Shown piece by piece: positions 37,757 through 46,384 of a stretch of DNA of 64,000 nt; position 1 is the first letter of the stretch; the number at the start of each line of letters is the position of its first letter. The notes below the pieces were generated by a model. That model saw only the letters and a program-made list of their open reading frames with translations, ran no database searches and was not told where the DNA came from. The translations under genes were made by a program, and so were the position numbers. The DNA is from Bacteroides sp. (GTDB lineage Bacteria > Bacteroidota > Bacteroidia > Bacteroidales > Bacteroidaceae): contig JAGOOC010000007.1 in the NCBI GenBank assembly GCA_017992695.1, positions 1 to 64,000 on the forward strand, in the 5' to 3' direction.

Positions 37757-39043
37757 ATGATTGAAAAATATTTCAAGCTTAAAGAGAACGGAACATCCGT
37801 CCGAACCGAAGTCATTGCAGGTGTTACCACCTTTTTAACAATGGCGTATATTTTAGCGCTTAATCCACAGTTTTTGTCGACTACTGGGATGGATGCTGGG
37901 GCCGTTTTCACTGCTACTGCTGCATCGGCCATTGTTGGAACCACGATTATGGCTCTGTGGGCAAAGTTGCCTTTTGCACTTGCTCCAGGAGTTGGGTTGA
38001 GTGTTTTCTTTTCCTTCACTGTTTGCATGGCTATGGGATATACCTGGCAGTTTGCGCTGACTGCTGTGTTTATTGAAGGAATTATCTTTATAATACTTAC
38101 CCTTTTTAATATTCGTGAAGCCATTGTTGATTCGATTCCTCAAACATTAAAGAATGCTATCGGTGCAGGTATCGGGCTGTTTATAGCTTTTATCGGCTTA
38201 CAAAATGCGGGTGTTATTGTAAACAGTGATTCAACGCTTGTTAAATTGGGAGATATCACATCCGGCGCTCCTCTTTTAGCACTGATCGGATTGGGTATAA
38301 CTTCGCTTTTGTTGATTAAGAAAGTCAAAGGAGCTCTTTTGTTGGGTATTCTGTTAACCACCGGAATTGGTGCTTTTATGGGTATTACTCAGTACAAAGG
38401 CATTATGAGCCTTCCGCCGTCTCCCGAACCTCTTTTATTTAAGTTTGACTTCTCGGAGGTGTTTAGCTTGAAAATGGCCGTAGTGGTTTTCACTTTTCTT
38501 TTTGTTGATTTGTTCGATACATTGGGTACCTTAGTAGGCGTAACGACCAAAGCTAAAATGCTGACTCCAGATGGTAAGGTGCCTGGCATTAAGCAAGCGT
38601 TTATGGCCGATGCCATAGCTACTACATTGGGTGCTATTATGGGAACGAGTACAGTTACCACCTATGTTGAGAGTGCGGCAGGTGTAGCTCAAGGAGGGCG
38701 AACCGGGCTAACTTCACTCATTACAACCTTGTGTTTCGTAGTCGCTTTGTTGTTTTCGCCTCTCTTTTTGTCTATCACTCCTTCTGCCACTGCGCCGGTG
38801 CTTATATTGGTAGGGCTGTTTATGCTCTCTCCTGTTGTGGCTATCGATTTTGACAATTACGCTGAATCTATTCCTGCCTTTATCTGTATCATAGCGATGC
38901 CTTTGTCGTACAGTATAGCAGAGGGTATTTCTCTGGGTATGATTAGCTATGTTGTGCTAAACCTGCTAAGCTCTAATCAAAAGAAACTGAATGCTGGAAT
39001 GTGCATATTGGCCGCTTTGTTTGTTTTGAAGTATTTGATGTAG
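37757..39043 (+). CDS. NCS2-family purine permease (AzgA-like)
   Basis: This 428-residue polytopic membrane protein has about 12-14 segments. It matches the AzgA/PbuG branch of NCS2 transporters: VRTEVIAGVTTFLTMAYIL at the start, LPFALAPGVGLSVFFSF (motif A), VDLFDTLGTLVGVTTKAKM, and MGTSTVTTYVESAAGVAQGG with the conserved Glu, then GGRTGLTSL. These proton symporters import hypoxanthine, guanine or adenine. Its length is typical. It is convergent with the SusR-like gene, 28 bases apart. Confidence 0.9.
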   Translation: MIEKYFKLKENGTSVRTEVIAGVTTFLTMAYILALNPQFLSTTGMDAGAVFTATAASAIVGTTIMALWAKLPFALAPGVGLSVFFSFTVCMAMGYTWQFALTAVFIEGIIFIILTLFNIREAIVDSIPQTLKNAIGAGIGLFIAFIGLQNAGVIVNSDSTLVKLGDITSGAPLLALIGLGITSLLLIKKVKGALLLGILLTTGIGAFMGITQYKGIMSLPPSPEPLLFKFDFSEVFSLKMAVVVFTFLFVDLFDTLGTLVGVTTKAKMLTPDGKVPGIKQAFMADAIATTLGAIMGTSTVTTYVESAAGVAQGGRTGLTSLITTLCFVVALLFSPLFLSITPSATAPVLILVGLFMLSPVVAIDFDNYAESIPAFICIIAMPLSYSIAEGISLGMISYVVLNLLSSNQKKLNAGMCILAALFVLKYLM

Positions 39044-39071
39044 CTGATAGATAGATCGGTAAATAGCACAG

Positions 39072-40706
39072 TCAGATCTTTTGCAAATAAGTGGTTAAGT
39101 CGTCCTCAGATTGCAACCTCAATGCTTTTCGCAGCCGATAACGATTCATGTTAATGGTTTTAGGAACACTGCCGGTGAGGAGTGAAACTTCCTTGGTGGA
39201 TAAGTTGACTCGTAGGAGCGTGGCCAGGTATTTTTCACCCTGAGTAAGGTCGGGGTGAAGTGCTACTAAGCGTTTAAGAAAATCGGCGTTCTTTTGTTCA
39301 ATGTTCAACAGTAGGGCACTGGTCTCTTCCGATCCATTTTGATACTGACTGATGAATGCGTTCACCTTTTTCAAATGTGTTGAAATGGTGCCGGGATCCA
39401 TGCGGTATCCTTCTTTGATCTGCTCGCGAATGCGTTCCAATAGCTCATTTCGGCTCCGTAGAAACATGGCAAAAGTAGTCACTTCCTGTCTACTTACTTC
39501 CAACTCGTTTTGGATGGAGTGAATTGCCTGCTCCTGTTGCGCCACCTTGAGCTCGGCCAATTCGCGTTCGGACTGTTCGAGTTGGTAACGGGTTTCGAAG
39601 AGCTGCATATTCTTGCGTCGTCGGTACCACCGAGGCAGAAAAATAGCTACCGCGATGCAAAAAAGCAAAGTTGCACTCAGCAGGAATATATTGCGGCGGA
39701 GCAATTCTATTTCGTAGGCCTGTTCAACCAATTCATTCTCGCGTTGCTGATCCATGAGTTTCTTTTTTGAAATCTCCTGTTCTACGTCGCGTAGCTTTTT
39801 GTCGTTTTGCAGCTCTTGGCTCATCGTGTAGAGCTGAAGCAAGCAATCGTATGCTTTATCATACTGTTTCATGGCAGCATATACCCAGGAGGAGTATTCG
39901 TAATTATCGCAGATCAGCTCTTTACCATTGGATGTGGCAGCAGCAATTTTGGCCTCTTTAAGCGCCTTGAGTGCCTTGTCGTATTGATGAGCAAAGAAAT
40001 ATTGTTTGCCCATGTTGTTGTAGTTTTCGGCAAGCGCCCACGTGGCGTTAAAGTTTTTATTGATGATAATTGCTTCATTGATCAACGATAGCTTCTCGTT
40101 GATATCTCCTTCATACAAACACATGTTATTCAGGTTGGCAGCAGCAGCTTTGATGTTGCCTATCTTGCGATTTATCTGCAAGGCGTTGCGAAAACATTGT
40201 TCAGCAGTTTTGAATTCGTTGAGGCTGTAGTGAATGATGCCACGTGTGTTGTATGTTCCCGCCAATCCCACCGAATCCTGATAGATTTTGCAGAGTGTGG
40301 CCGCTTTATCGTTAATCTCGAATGCTTTATTATAATCTTTGAGCCTGCAGTAGATATTAGCCATTTGCATTTGGATATCCGATAGTATCCGATAGTCTTC
40401 TTGCTTGCAGTAATGCAATGCGTCGTATAAGGCTTTGATTCCTATATCGAAATCGCCCAGAAATTTACAGGCTACTCCGTAGGCGAGCAGTGCTTCAGCG
40501 CGCCTCGAATTGGGCGATTTTGTAGGGAACAGCTCGAGTGCTTGCTGAGCGAAATAGGCCGATTGCCGCGGATTGGTGTATATGACCAGCTTTGCTTTTT
40601 GAATGAGGGAATCGGCTTTGGCATTATCGGCTTGTAGTGGCAAGGTATGAGATAATAATATAGATAGAATCAATAAAATGCTCCAATTCTTTTTTCCAAT
40701 GTGCAT
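39072..40706 (-). CDS. SusR-like membrane regulator (TPR, transmembrane segment, LuxR-type HTH)
   Basis: This is a 544-residue protein. A signal/anchor segment (SILLILSILLSHTLPLQA) is followed by periplasmic TPR-type repeats over about 30-310, one transmembrane segment near 338-360 (NIFLLSATLLFCIAVAIFL), a cytoplasmic coiled coil, and a C-terminal helix-turn-helix with VNLSTKEVSLLTGSVPKTIN and MNRYRLRKAL. This is the architecture of SusR, the maltose-sensing activator of the Bacteroides starch locus. I used the ATG at 40706 because the longer frame runs upstream through its promoter and into the end of hemW. Its target may be the susCD locus 1.6 kb away or an unlinked one. Confidence 0.82.
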   Translation of the reverse strand: MHIGKKNWSILLILSILLSHTLPLQADNAKADSLIQKAKLVIYTNPRQSAYFAQQALELFPTKSPNSRRAEALLAYGVACKFLGDFDIGIKALYDALHYCKQEDYRILSDIQMQMANIYCRLKDYNKAFEINDKAATLCKIYQDSVGLAGTYNTRGIIHYSLNEFKTAEQCFRNALQINRKIGNIKAAAANLNNMCLYEGDINEKLSLINEAIIINKNFNATWALAENYNNMGKQYFFAHQYDKALKALKEAKIAAATSNGKELICDNYEYSSWVYAAMKQYDKAYDCLLQLYTMSQELQNDKKLRDVEQEISKKKLMDQQRENELVEQAYEIELLRRNIFLLSATLLFCIAVAIFLPRWYRRRKNMQLFETRYQLEQSERELAELKVAQQEQAIHSIQNELEVSRQEVTTFAMFLRSRNELLERIREQIKEGYRMDPGTISTHLKKVNAFISQYQNGSEETSALLLNIEQKNADFLKRLVALHPDLTQGEKYLATLLRVNLSTKEVSLLTGSVPKTINMNRYRLRKALRLQSEDDLTTYLQKI

Positions 40707-40730
40707 ACAGTATTCGTTTGAGGTTCGTTG

Positions 40731-40738
40731 CAAATATA
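40731..40738 (-). promoter_or_regulatory. -7 element of the SusR-like gene
   Basis: The minus strand reads TATATTTG, 24 bases before the ATG at 40706 and about 48 bases past the hemW stop. Confidence 0.55.
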
Positions 40739-40786
40739 ACTTATTTATGTGAAATCCCTCTCTTTTTCTATAACTATGTGGATTGT

Positions 40787-41920
40787 TCACTCTTCCACCC
40801 AAAGCAGATCGCTCATAATACCGTCAGAAACGAAAATACCTTCGCGACTTAGGCAAAGCGAATCGTTTCGTAGTTCAAGTTTTCCACTTTGAAGATGTTC
40901 ATCGGCCATGCGCAAACAGTACCGGTGCAGCTGTTCGCTGAATTCTGATTGTAAGCGTTGAAGTGAAATACCCCACACCGTTCGCAGGGAGGTGAGGATA
41001 AACTCATTGTAGCAAGTAACCTCGTCTCGCTCTTCGGTTTCGAAGGCGCGCAATCCATTGTTTATTCCATTGATATAGGTGTCGATTGAAGCGCTATTCC
41101 ACTCCCTGGAATCTCCGTTAAAAGAGTGTGCCGAAGGACCACACCCCAGATAGTGGATGCCTTGCCAATACGAGGTGTTGTGTTGTGACAACTTTCCTAG
41201 ACGACAGAAGTTGGATATCTCGTAGTGCTCGTATCCGGCTTCGGTTAATCGATCTATCAGTAGCGAGAAAAAGTGCACACTACTCTCTTCGTCAACCTCT
41301 TCGATTTGATGATTCTTGAGCAGGGTATATAAAGGTGTACCCTCCTCATAGATGAGGTGGTAGGCCGAGATGTGTTCTACATCAAGTGCAATGGCTTGTT
41401 TAAGATCGCATTCCCATCGCTCGAGGGTTGCTCCCGGAAATCCATAAATAAGGTCGATGCTGATGTTTTGAAAGCCTGCTTGACGACAAGTCTCAATGGC
41501 TTTAATGGCCTGTGAGGAGGTGTGACGACGTTTTAAAAGCTTCAGTGTTGCATCATCGAAGGTTTGTATGCCCATGCTGATGCGGTTGAAGGGTAGGTGA
41601 GAAAGGCTTTGCAGGTATTCGGGGGTCAGATCATCAGGATTGGCTTCGAGTGTGATTTCGCGACAATGCTGCATGTTGTAAAGCTGTTTAATAACAATGA
41701 AGACCTGCTCAAAGTCGGTGGCTGCTAACTGTGAAGGAGTACCTCCTCCGAAATAAATAGTTTCGATAGGTTCGCCTTGCAGGTAGTCCTTGCGCATTGT
41801 TAACTCGGTGCAAAGCGCACCAATGTATTGTTCCTTAAGTTCGCTACGAGTAGTCGAATAAAAATCGCAATAAATGCAGCGAGTTTTACAAAAGGGAATA
41901 TGAATATAGATGCCTGCCAT
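40787..41920 (-). CDS. hemW: Radical SAM heme chaperone HemW
   Basis: This is a 377-residue cytoplasmic protein. The radical SAM cluster motif is at the very start: IHIPFCKTRCIYCDFYS (C-x3-C-x2-C). It is followed by ETIYFGGGTPSQL, EANPDDLTPEYLQSL, RISMGIQTFDDATLKLLKRRH and IDLIYGFPGATLERWECDL, then GCGPSAHSFNG and a HemN-like C-terminal domain. HemW binds heme and delivers it to target proteins. It is often misannotated as coproporphyrinogen oxidase HemN, but HemW is shorter and lacks the HemN N-terminal extension, as here. It has a good promoter. Confidence 0.92.
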   Translation of the reverse strand: MAGIYIHIPFCKTRCIYCDFYSTTRSELKEQYIGALCTELTMRKDYLQGEPIETIYFGGGTPSQLAATDFEQVFIVIKQLYNMQHCREITLEANPDDLTPEYLQSLSHLPFNRISMGIQTFDDATLKLLKRRHTSSQAIKAIETCRQAGFQNISIDLIYGFPGATLERWECDLKQAIALDVEHISAYHLIYEEGTPLYTLLKNHQIEEVDEESSVHFFSLLIDRLTEAGYEHYEISNFCRLGKLSQHNTSYWQGIHYLGCGPSAHSFNGDSREWNSASIDTYINGINNGLRAFETEERDEVTCYNEFILTSLRTVWGISLQRLQSEFSEQLHRYCLRMADEHLQSGKLELRNDSLCLSREGIFVSDGIMSDLLWVEE

Positions 41921-41955
41921 GAGTCTTCTTTAACATTAATGCTGTTCGGTGACTA

Positions 41956-41985
41956 CAAAAGTAGAACTTTGGCTGTAATATCAAA
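41956..41985 (-). promoter_or_regulatory. Promoter of hemW
   Basis: The minus strand has TTTG (41985-41982), an 18-base spacer and TACTTTTG (41963-41956), with the ATG 36 bases further on. Confidence 0.65.
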
Positions 41986-42109
41986 CCAATTGATCGATTA
42001 ATAATTTGAAATGGCCTTCTGGCTTCGATACTTTTAACACATCAAAAGGTATAGAAGATAGGATGTATAACCTACGTATTCTTCTGGCAGAACACACACA
42101 CCCTGCTAT

Positions 42110-42197
42110 CACAACATGGGGATGTTGTGCCATAAAACATGGGGGTGTAGTGTATTAAAACATGGGGATGTTGTGGTATACAACATCCCCATGTTTT
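42110..42197. repeat. Three 23-bp-spaced direct repeats plus one inverted copy
   Basis: ACATGGGG(A/G)TGT recurs at 42114, 42137 and 42160, exactly 23 bases apart. An inverted copy follows at 42180-42197. The third copy and the inverted copy form a perfect 18-bp stem (42157-42174 with 42180-42197) with a 5-base loop. The first copy is itself a palindrome: CACAACAT-GGGG-ATGTTGTG (42110-42129). The array lies between two divergent genes, so it is not an ordinary terminator. Confidence 0.85.
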
Positions 42198-42404
42198 GTA
42201 TATAGGCTTTGGAGGTTTTATCTGCAAGCAAGGGTACTTTATGAGTTAATGAATCTGTACGCTATCATTGTATATGTTGAATAACATTGTTTAGTAACAC
42301 CGTTAATTTATTGCATTACATGTTATTAATGTCTATTTTGCGACTCACAAAATTAAAGGTGTGCAAGTAGCATACTGAGTTATTAATTTTAAATCTTACA
42401 TATT

Positions 42405-44561
42405 ATGAGGGTATATCAGACGAACAAAATTAAGAACATCGCCCTGTTGGGAAGTTCTGGCTCTGGGAAAACCACTCTCGTTGAAGCTATGCTTCTCGAG
42501 AGTGGTATTATAAAACGTCGCGGAACCATTGCCGCAAAAAATACTGTAAGTGATTATTTTCCTGTAGAGCAGGAGTATGGCTATTCTGTCTTCTCCACCG
42601 TGTTTCATGTAGAGTGGAACAACAAAAAGCTGAATATGATAGACTGTCCGGGAGCGGACGACTTTGTAGGAGGCGCAGTTACTGCACTAAACGTTACTGA
42701 CACCGCTATTATTCTCTTAAATGGACAATACGGAGTTGAGGTTGGCACGCAAAACCACTTCCGATATACTGAAAAGCTCGATAAACCTGTAATCTTCTTA
42801 GTTAACCAGCTTGATAATGATAAATGTGATTACGACAATATTCTCGAACAACTGAAAGAGGCCTATGGCCCCAAAGTTATCCCCATTCAATATCCACTTA
42901 GTACCGGCCCCGGTTTCAACTCACTTATTGATGTGCTGTTGATGAAGAAATACTCTTGGAAGCCCGAGGGAGGTATACCTATCATAGAAGAAATTCCGGA
43001 AGAGGAGATGGAGAAAGCGAGCAAGATGCATAAGGCATTGGTCGAAGCTGCTGCTGAAAATGATGAAGCTTTGATGGAGAAGTTTTTTGAGCAAGACTCT
43101 CTTTCTGAAGATGAAATGCGTGAAGGAATTCGCAAAGGACTGGCTATGCGCGGCATGTTTCCGGTGTTCTGTGTCTGTGCAGGTAAGGATATGGGAGTAC
43201 GCCGGTTGATGGAGTTTCTGGGTAATGTAGTTCCTTTTGTTTCGCAAATGCCCAAGGCGATGAATACAGCAGGTAAAGAGGTTGCTCCTGATGTAAATGG
43301 CCCGACAAGCCTTTATTTCTTCAAAACCAGTGTGGAACCGCATATTGGCGAAGTGTCTTATTTCAAAGTGATGAGCGGGAAGGTCAAGGAAGGAGATGAT
43401 TTGCACAATGCCGATCGTGGCTCAAAAGAGCGTATTGCCCAGATTTTTGTAGTAGCCGGAGCCAACCGTGTGAAAGTAGAAGAGCTGCAAGCAGGTGATA
43501 TCGGTGCTACTGTAAAACTTAAGGATGTAAAAACAGGTAACACGCTCAATGGTAAAGGGTGTGACTACCAGTTTAGCTTTATAAAATACCCCAACTCGAA
43601 ATACACACGCGCTATTAAACCTATCAACGAGGGTGATGTAGAGAAAATGATGACGATTCTTAATCGTATGCGTGAAGAAGATCCGACATGGGTTATCGAG
43701 CACTCCAAAGAGTTGAAGCAAATACTAGTGCACGGACAAGGAGAGTTTCACCTGCGCACACTGAAATGGCGATTGGAGAACAATGAAAAACTGATGGTGA
43801 AGTTTGAAGAGCCGAAAATTCCATATCGCGAAACCATTACGAAATCAGCTCGTGCCGATTACCGTCACAAGAAACAATCGGGTGGTGCCGGCCAATTTGG
43901 TGAGGTACATATGATTGTAGAGCCTTATAAAGAGGGAATGCCTGTACCTGATACTTATAAGTTTAATAATCAAGAATTTAAAATAAGTGTGAAGGGTACT
44001 GAAGTGGTGCCGCTGGATTGGGGTGGAAAGTTGGTTTTTATTAACAGTATTGTAGGTGGCTCTATTGATACCCGTTTCCTTCCGGCTATCCTTAAAGGGG
44101 TAATGGCTCGTATGGAACAAGGGCCTTTAACAGGTTCTTATGCCCGTGATGTACGTGTTATTGTCTATGATGGAAAGATGCACCCGGTTGATTCTAATGA
44201 AATTTCCTTCATGCTTGCCGGGCGCAATGCCTTTAGTGAAGCTTTCAAGAACGCAGGCCCAAAGATATTAGAACCTATTTACGATGTTGAAGTATTTGTT
44301 CCATCGGATAAGATGGGAGATGTGATGGGCGATCTGCAGGGGCGTCGAGCTATGATTATGGGGATGAGTAGTGAGAACAGTTTTGAAAAACTGATGGCCA
44401 AAGTACCCTTGAAGGAGATGTCTTCATACTCTACAGCACTAAGCTCATTGACTGGTGGACGAGCTTCGTTTATTATGAAATTCGCGAGTTATGAACTTGT
44501 ACCTACTGATGTACAAGAAAAACTGATCAAAGATTTTGAAGCGAGACAAACAGAAGAGTAA
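42405..44561 (+). CDS. fusA2: EF-G2, elongation factor G paralogue lacking the catalytic His
   Basis: This 718-residue translation factor has EF-G domains I-V. The P-loop GSSGSGKT (16-23) is intact. The switch II motif, normally DTPGHVDF, reads DCPGADDF (80-87), so the GTPase-activating His is replaced by Ala84. The G4 motif is NQLD (134-137) rather than NKMD. Domain IV has GGAGQFGEVHM and domain V ends with the YSTALSSLTGGRASF segment. It matches the Bacteroides EF-G2 group, reported from B. thetaiotaomicron to support translation during carbon limitation without GTP hydrolysis and to depend on the Cur regulator. The standard EF-G is not in this window. Confidence 0.92.
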   Translation: MRVYQTNKIKNIALLGSSGSGKTTLVEAMLLESGIIKRRGTIAAKNTVSDYFPVEQEYGYSVFSTVFHVEWNNKKLNMIDCPGADDFVGGAVTALNVTDTAIILLNGQYGVEVGTQNHFRYTEKLDKPVIFLVNQLDNDKCDYDNILEQLKEAYGPKVIPIQYPLSTGPGFNSLIDVLLMKKYSWKPEGGIPIIEEIPEEEMEKASKMHKALVEAAAENDEALMEKFFEQDSLSEDEMREGIRKGLAMRGMFPVFCVCAGKDMGVRRLMEFLGNVVPFVSQMPKAMNTAGKEVAPDVNGPTSLYFFKTSVEPHIGEVSYFKVMSGKVKEGDDLHNADRGSKERIAQIFVVAGANRVKVEELQAGDIGATVKLKDVKTGNTLNGKGCDYQFSFIKYPNSKYTRAIKPINEGDVEKMMTILNRMREEDPTWVIEHSKELKQILVHGQGEFHLRTLKWRLENNEKLMVKFEEPKIPYRETITKSARADYRHKKQSGGAGQFGEVHMIVEPYKEGMPVPDTYKFNNQEFKISVKGTEVVPLDWGGKLVFINSIVGGSIDTRFLPAILKGVMARMEQGPLTGSYARDVRVIVYDGKMHPVDSNEISFMLAGRNAFSEAFKNAGPKILEPIYDVEVFVPSDKMGDVMGDLQGRRAMIMGMSSENSFEKLMAKVPLKEMSSYSTALSSLTGGRASFIMKFASYELVPTDVQEKLIKDFEARQTEE

Positions 44562-44584
44562 GTGAATTTGTTAAATATGTAAAG

Positions 44585-44622
44585 GCCGTTATTCTCTCTT
44601 AACGAAAGAATAACGGCTTTTT
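44585..44622 (+). terminator. Terminator after the EF-G2 gene
   Basis: An 11-bp perfect stem GCCGTTATTCT/AGAATAACGGC (44585-44595 with 44607-44617) is followed by TTTTT. Confidence 0.88.
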
Positions 44623-44813
44623 AAATTAACAATGATTAATTAAAGTAGAAAAATAGGATGAAAAGGTTTAATTTTTTATTAAATTTGCAAACCAAAGGGT
44701 TATTTGTTTTGTTATACTCATCAGATTATGACCTAAATACTTCCCTTCGGTTAATTTACAAGAACTTGCGGTTAAAACAGGTTAATAGATTAGGTATGTT
44801 AATTAGGGAGTGT

Positions 44814-44821
44814 TAATTTTG
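44814..44821 (+). promoter_or_regulatory. Possible -7 element of rprX
   Basis: TAATTTTG fits TAnnTTTG but ends only 5 bases before the rprX ATG, so the mRNA would have almost no leader. No -33 TTTG is seen at 18-21 bases, so another promoter further upstream is possible. Confidence 0.35.
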
Positions 44822-44826
44822 TTGCT

Positions 44827-46380
44827 ATGAAAAAGTCAACAATTTGGATATTAGGAATTGTGATGGGTCTCTCTTTCCTTAGTTTACTCTATTTACAAGT
44901 GAGTTACATAGAGGAGATGGTGAAGATGCGCAAAGAACAATTTGATACTTCGGTAAAGAATAGCTTGTACCAAGTATCAAAAGATGTGGAGTATGCCGAA
45001 ACGGAGCGCTGGTTGAGAGAAGATGTAGCTGAAACAGAAATGAAAGCAATGGCGAATAACTCGTCAATGCAACAAAATGAAAGTTTGATTCAGCAAACAA
45101 AACGTTTTACAATGAAGTCGCCAGATGGGAGGATCTATTCGGATTTTGAGCTTAAGGTGATGACCAATAAGCCGTCTGAGCTGCCAAAAGCAATGATCTC
45201 TGGAAATCATGGTTATAATACCATTCCCAGAACATCGAAGTCTCTGCTTGAAGCGGTGAAGAATCGGTACATGTATCAACGCGTACTGCTTGACGAAGTG
45301 GCTTTGCAAATGGTGTACCGAGCAAGTGACAAGTCAATCGGCGAAAGAGTGCGGTTCAAAGATTTAGATGACTATTTGAAATCTGCACTGATAAATAATG
45401 GTATTGAATTGCCTTATCATTTTACGGTTATTGATAAAGATGGACGCGAAGTGTATCGTTGTGCCGATTATGAAGCGAAAGGAAGTGAGGATACTTATGC
45501 TCAGGCTTTGTTTCAGAATGATCCGCCAGCGAAAATGAGTATTGTAAAGGTTCATTTTCCGGGGAAAAACGATTATATTTTTGATTCGGTTAGTTTCATG
45601 ATACCGTCGATGATTTTCACATTCGTGTTGCTGATCACTTTTATCTTTACCATCTATATTGTCTTCCGTCAAAAGAAGCTTACTGAGATGAAGAATGATT
45701 TTATCAACAATATGACACATGAGTTTAAAACTCCGATATCGACCATCTCGCTTGCTGCACAGATGTTGAAGGATCCGGCGGTTAGCAAATCACCGCAAAT
45801 GTTTCAACACATATCGGGCGTAATTAATGATGAAACAAAGCGATTAAGGTTTCAAGTAGAAAAGGTGCTTCAAATGTCGATGTTCGACAAGCAGAAAGCA
45901 ACCCTCAAAATGAAAGAATTAGATGCAAATGAGATGATTAATGGGGTGGTTAATACGTTTACCTTAAAGGTTGAAAGGTATAACGGTAAGATAACATCGA
46001 ACCTTGAGGCTACCGATCCTGTTATATTTGTAGATGAGATGCACATCACCAATGTTATTTTCAATCTGATGGATAATGCGGTGAAGTATAAGAAACCCGA
46101 ACAAGACTTGTTGCTTAATGTCAGAACCTGGAATGAACCAGGAAAGTTGATGATTTCGATACAAGACAATGGAATCGGTATTAAGAAAGAAAACCTGAAA
46201 AAGGTGTTTGATAAGTTCTATCGCGTGCATACAGGTAATCTGCACGATGTAAAAGGCTTCGGATTGGGTCTTGCTTATGTGAAAAAGATAATTCAAGACC
46301 ATAAAGGAACCATCCGAGCAGAGAGCGAATTGAACGTGGGAACAAAATTTATTATTGCATTACCTTTATTAAAAAATTAA
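44827..46380 (+). CDS. rprX: Sensor histidine kinase RprX
   Basis: This 517-residue inner-membrane kinase has two transmembrane segments (about 6-24 and 258-280), flanking a periplasmic sensor of some 230 residues. The dimerisation/phospho-acceptor domain has NNMTHEFKTPIST with His298. The ATPase domain has VIFNLMDNAVKYKK (N), IQDNGIGIKKENLKKVF (G1, F) and GFGLGLAYVKKII (G2). There is no HAMP domain. The sequence and the adjacent response regulator match RprX/RprY, first described in Bacteroides fragilis as altering tetracycline-related regulation in E. coli. The RprY gene starts 5 bases after its stop. Confidence 0.92.
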   Translation: MKKSTIWILGIVMGLSFLSLLYLQVSYIEEMVKMRKEQFDTSVKNSLYQVSKDVEYAETERWLREDVAETEMKAMANNSSMQQNESLIQQTKRFTMKSPDGRIYSDFELKVMTNKPSELPKAMISGNHGYNTIPRTSKSLLEAVKNRYMYQRVLLDEVALQMVYRASDKSIGERVRFKDLDDYLKSALINNGIELPYHFTVIDKDGREVYRCADYEAKGSEDTYAQALFQNDPPAKMSIVKVHFPGKNDYIFDSVSFMIPSMIFTFVLLITFIFTIYIVFRQKKLTEMKNDFINNMTHEFKTPISTISLAAQMLKDPAVSKSPQMFQHISGVINDETKRLRFQVEKVLQMSMFDKQKATLKMKELDANEMINGVVNTFTLKVERYNGKITSNLEATDPVIFVDEMHITNVIFNLMDNAVKYKKPEQDLLLNVRTWNEPGKLMISIQDNGIGIKKENLKKVFDKFYRVHTGNLHDVKGFGLGLAYVKKIIQDHKGTIRAESELNVGTKFIIALPLLKN

Positions 46381-46384
46381 TGAT

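Larger units (their letters stand above)
41921..42404. other. Intergenic region between divergent hemW and EF-G2 genes
   Basis: This is 484 bases without a supported ORF. From the left it holds the hemW promoter (41956-41985), a repeat/hairpin array at 42110-42197, and an A/T-rich 200-base segment leading to the EF-G2 start. That segment has only an imperfect -7 (TATTTTG at 42334-42340). Neither gene is transcribed across the array unless the EF-G2 leader starts very far upstream. Confidence 0.7.

Noticed and set aside
40707..40802. 32-residue N-terminal extension of the SusR-like protein
   Set aside because: It overlaps the hemW 3' end and the -7 promoter element, and the signal segment begins right after the ATG at 40706.
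42110..42197. CRISPR array
   Set aside because: Only three direct copies with a 23-base period and almost no unique spacer, an inverted fourth copy, and no cas genes.
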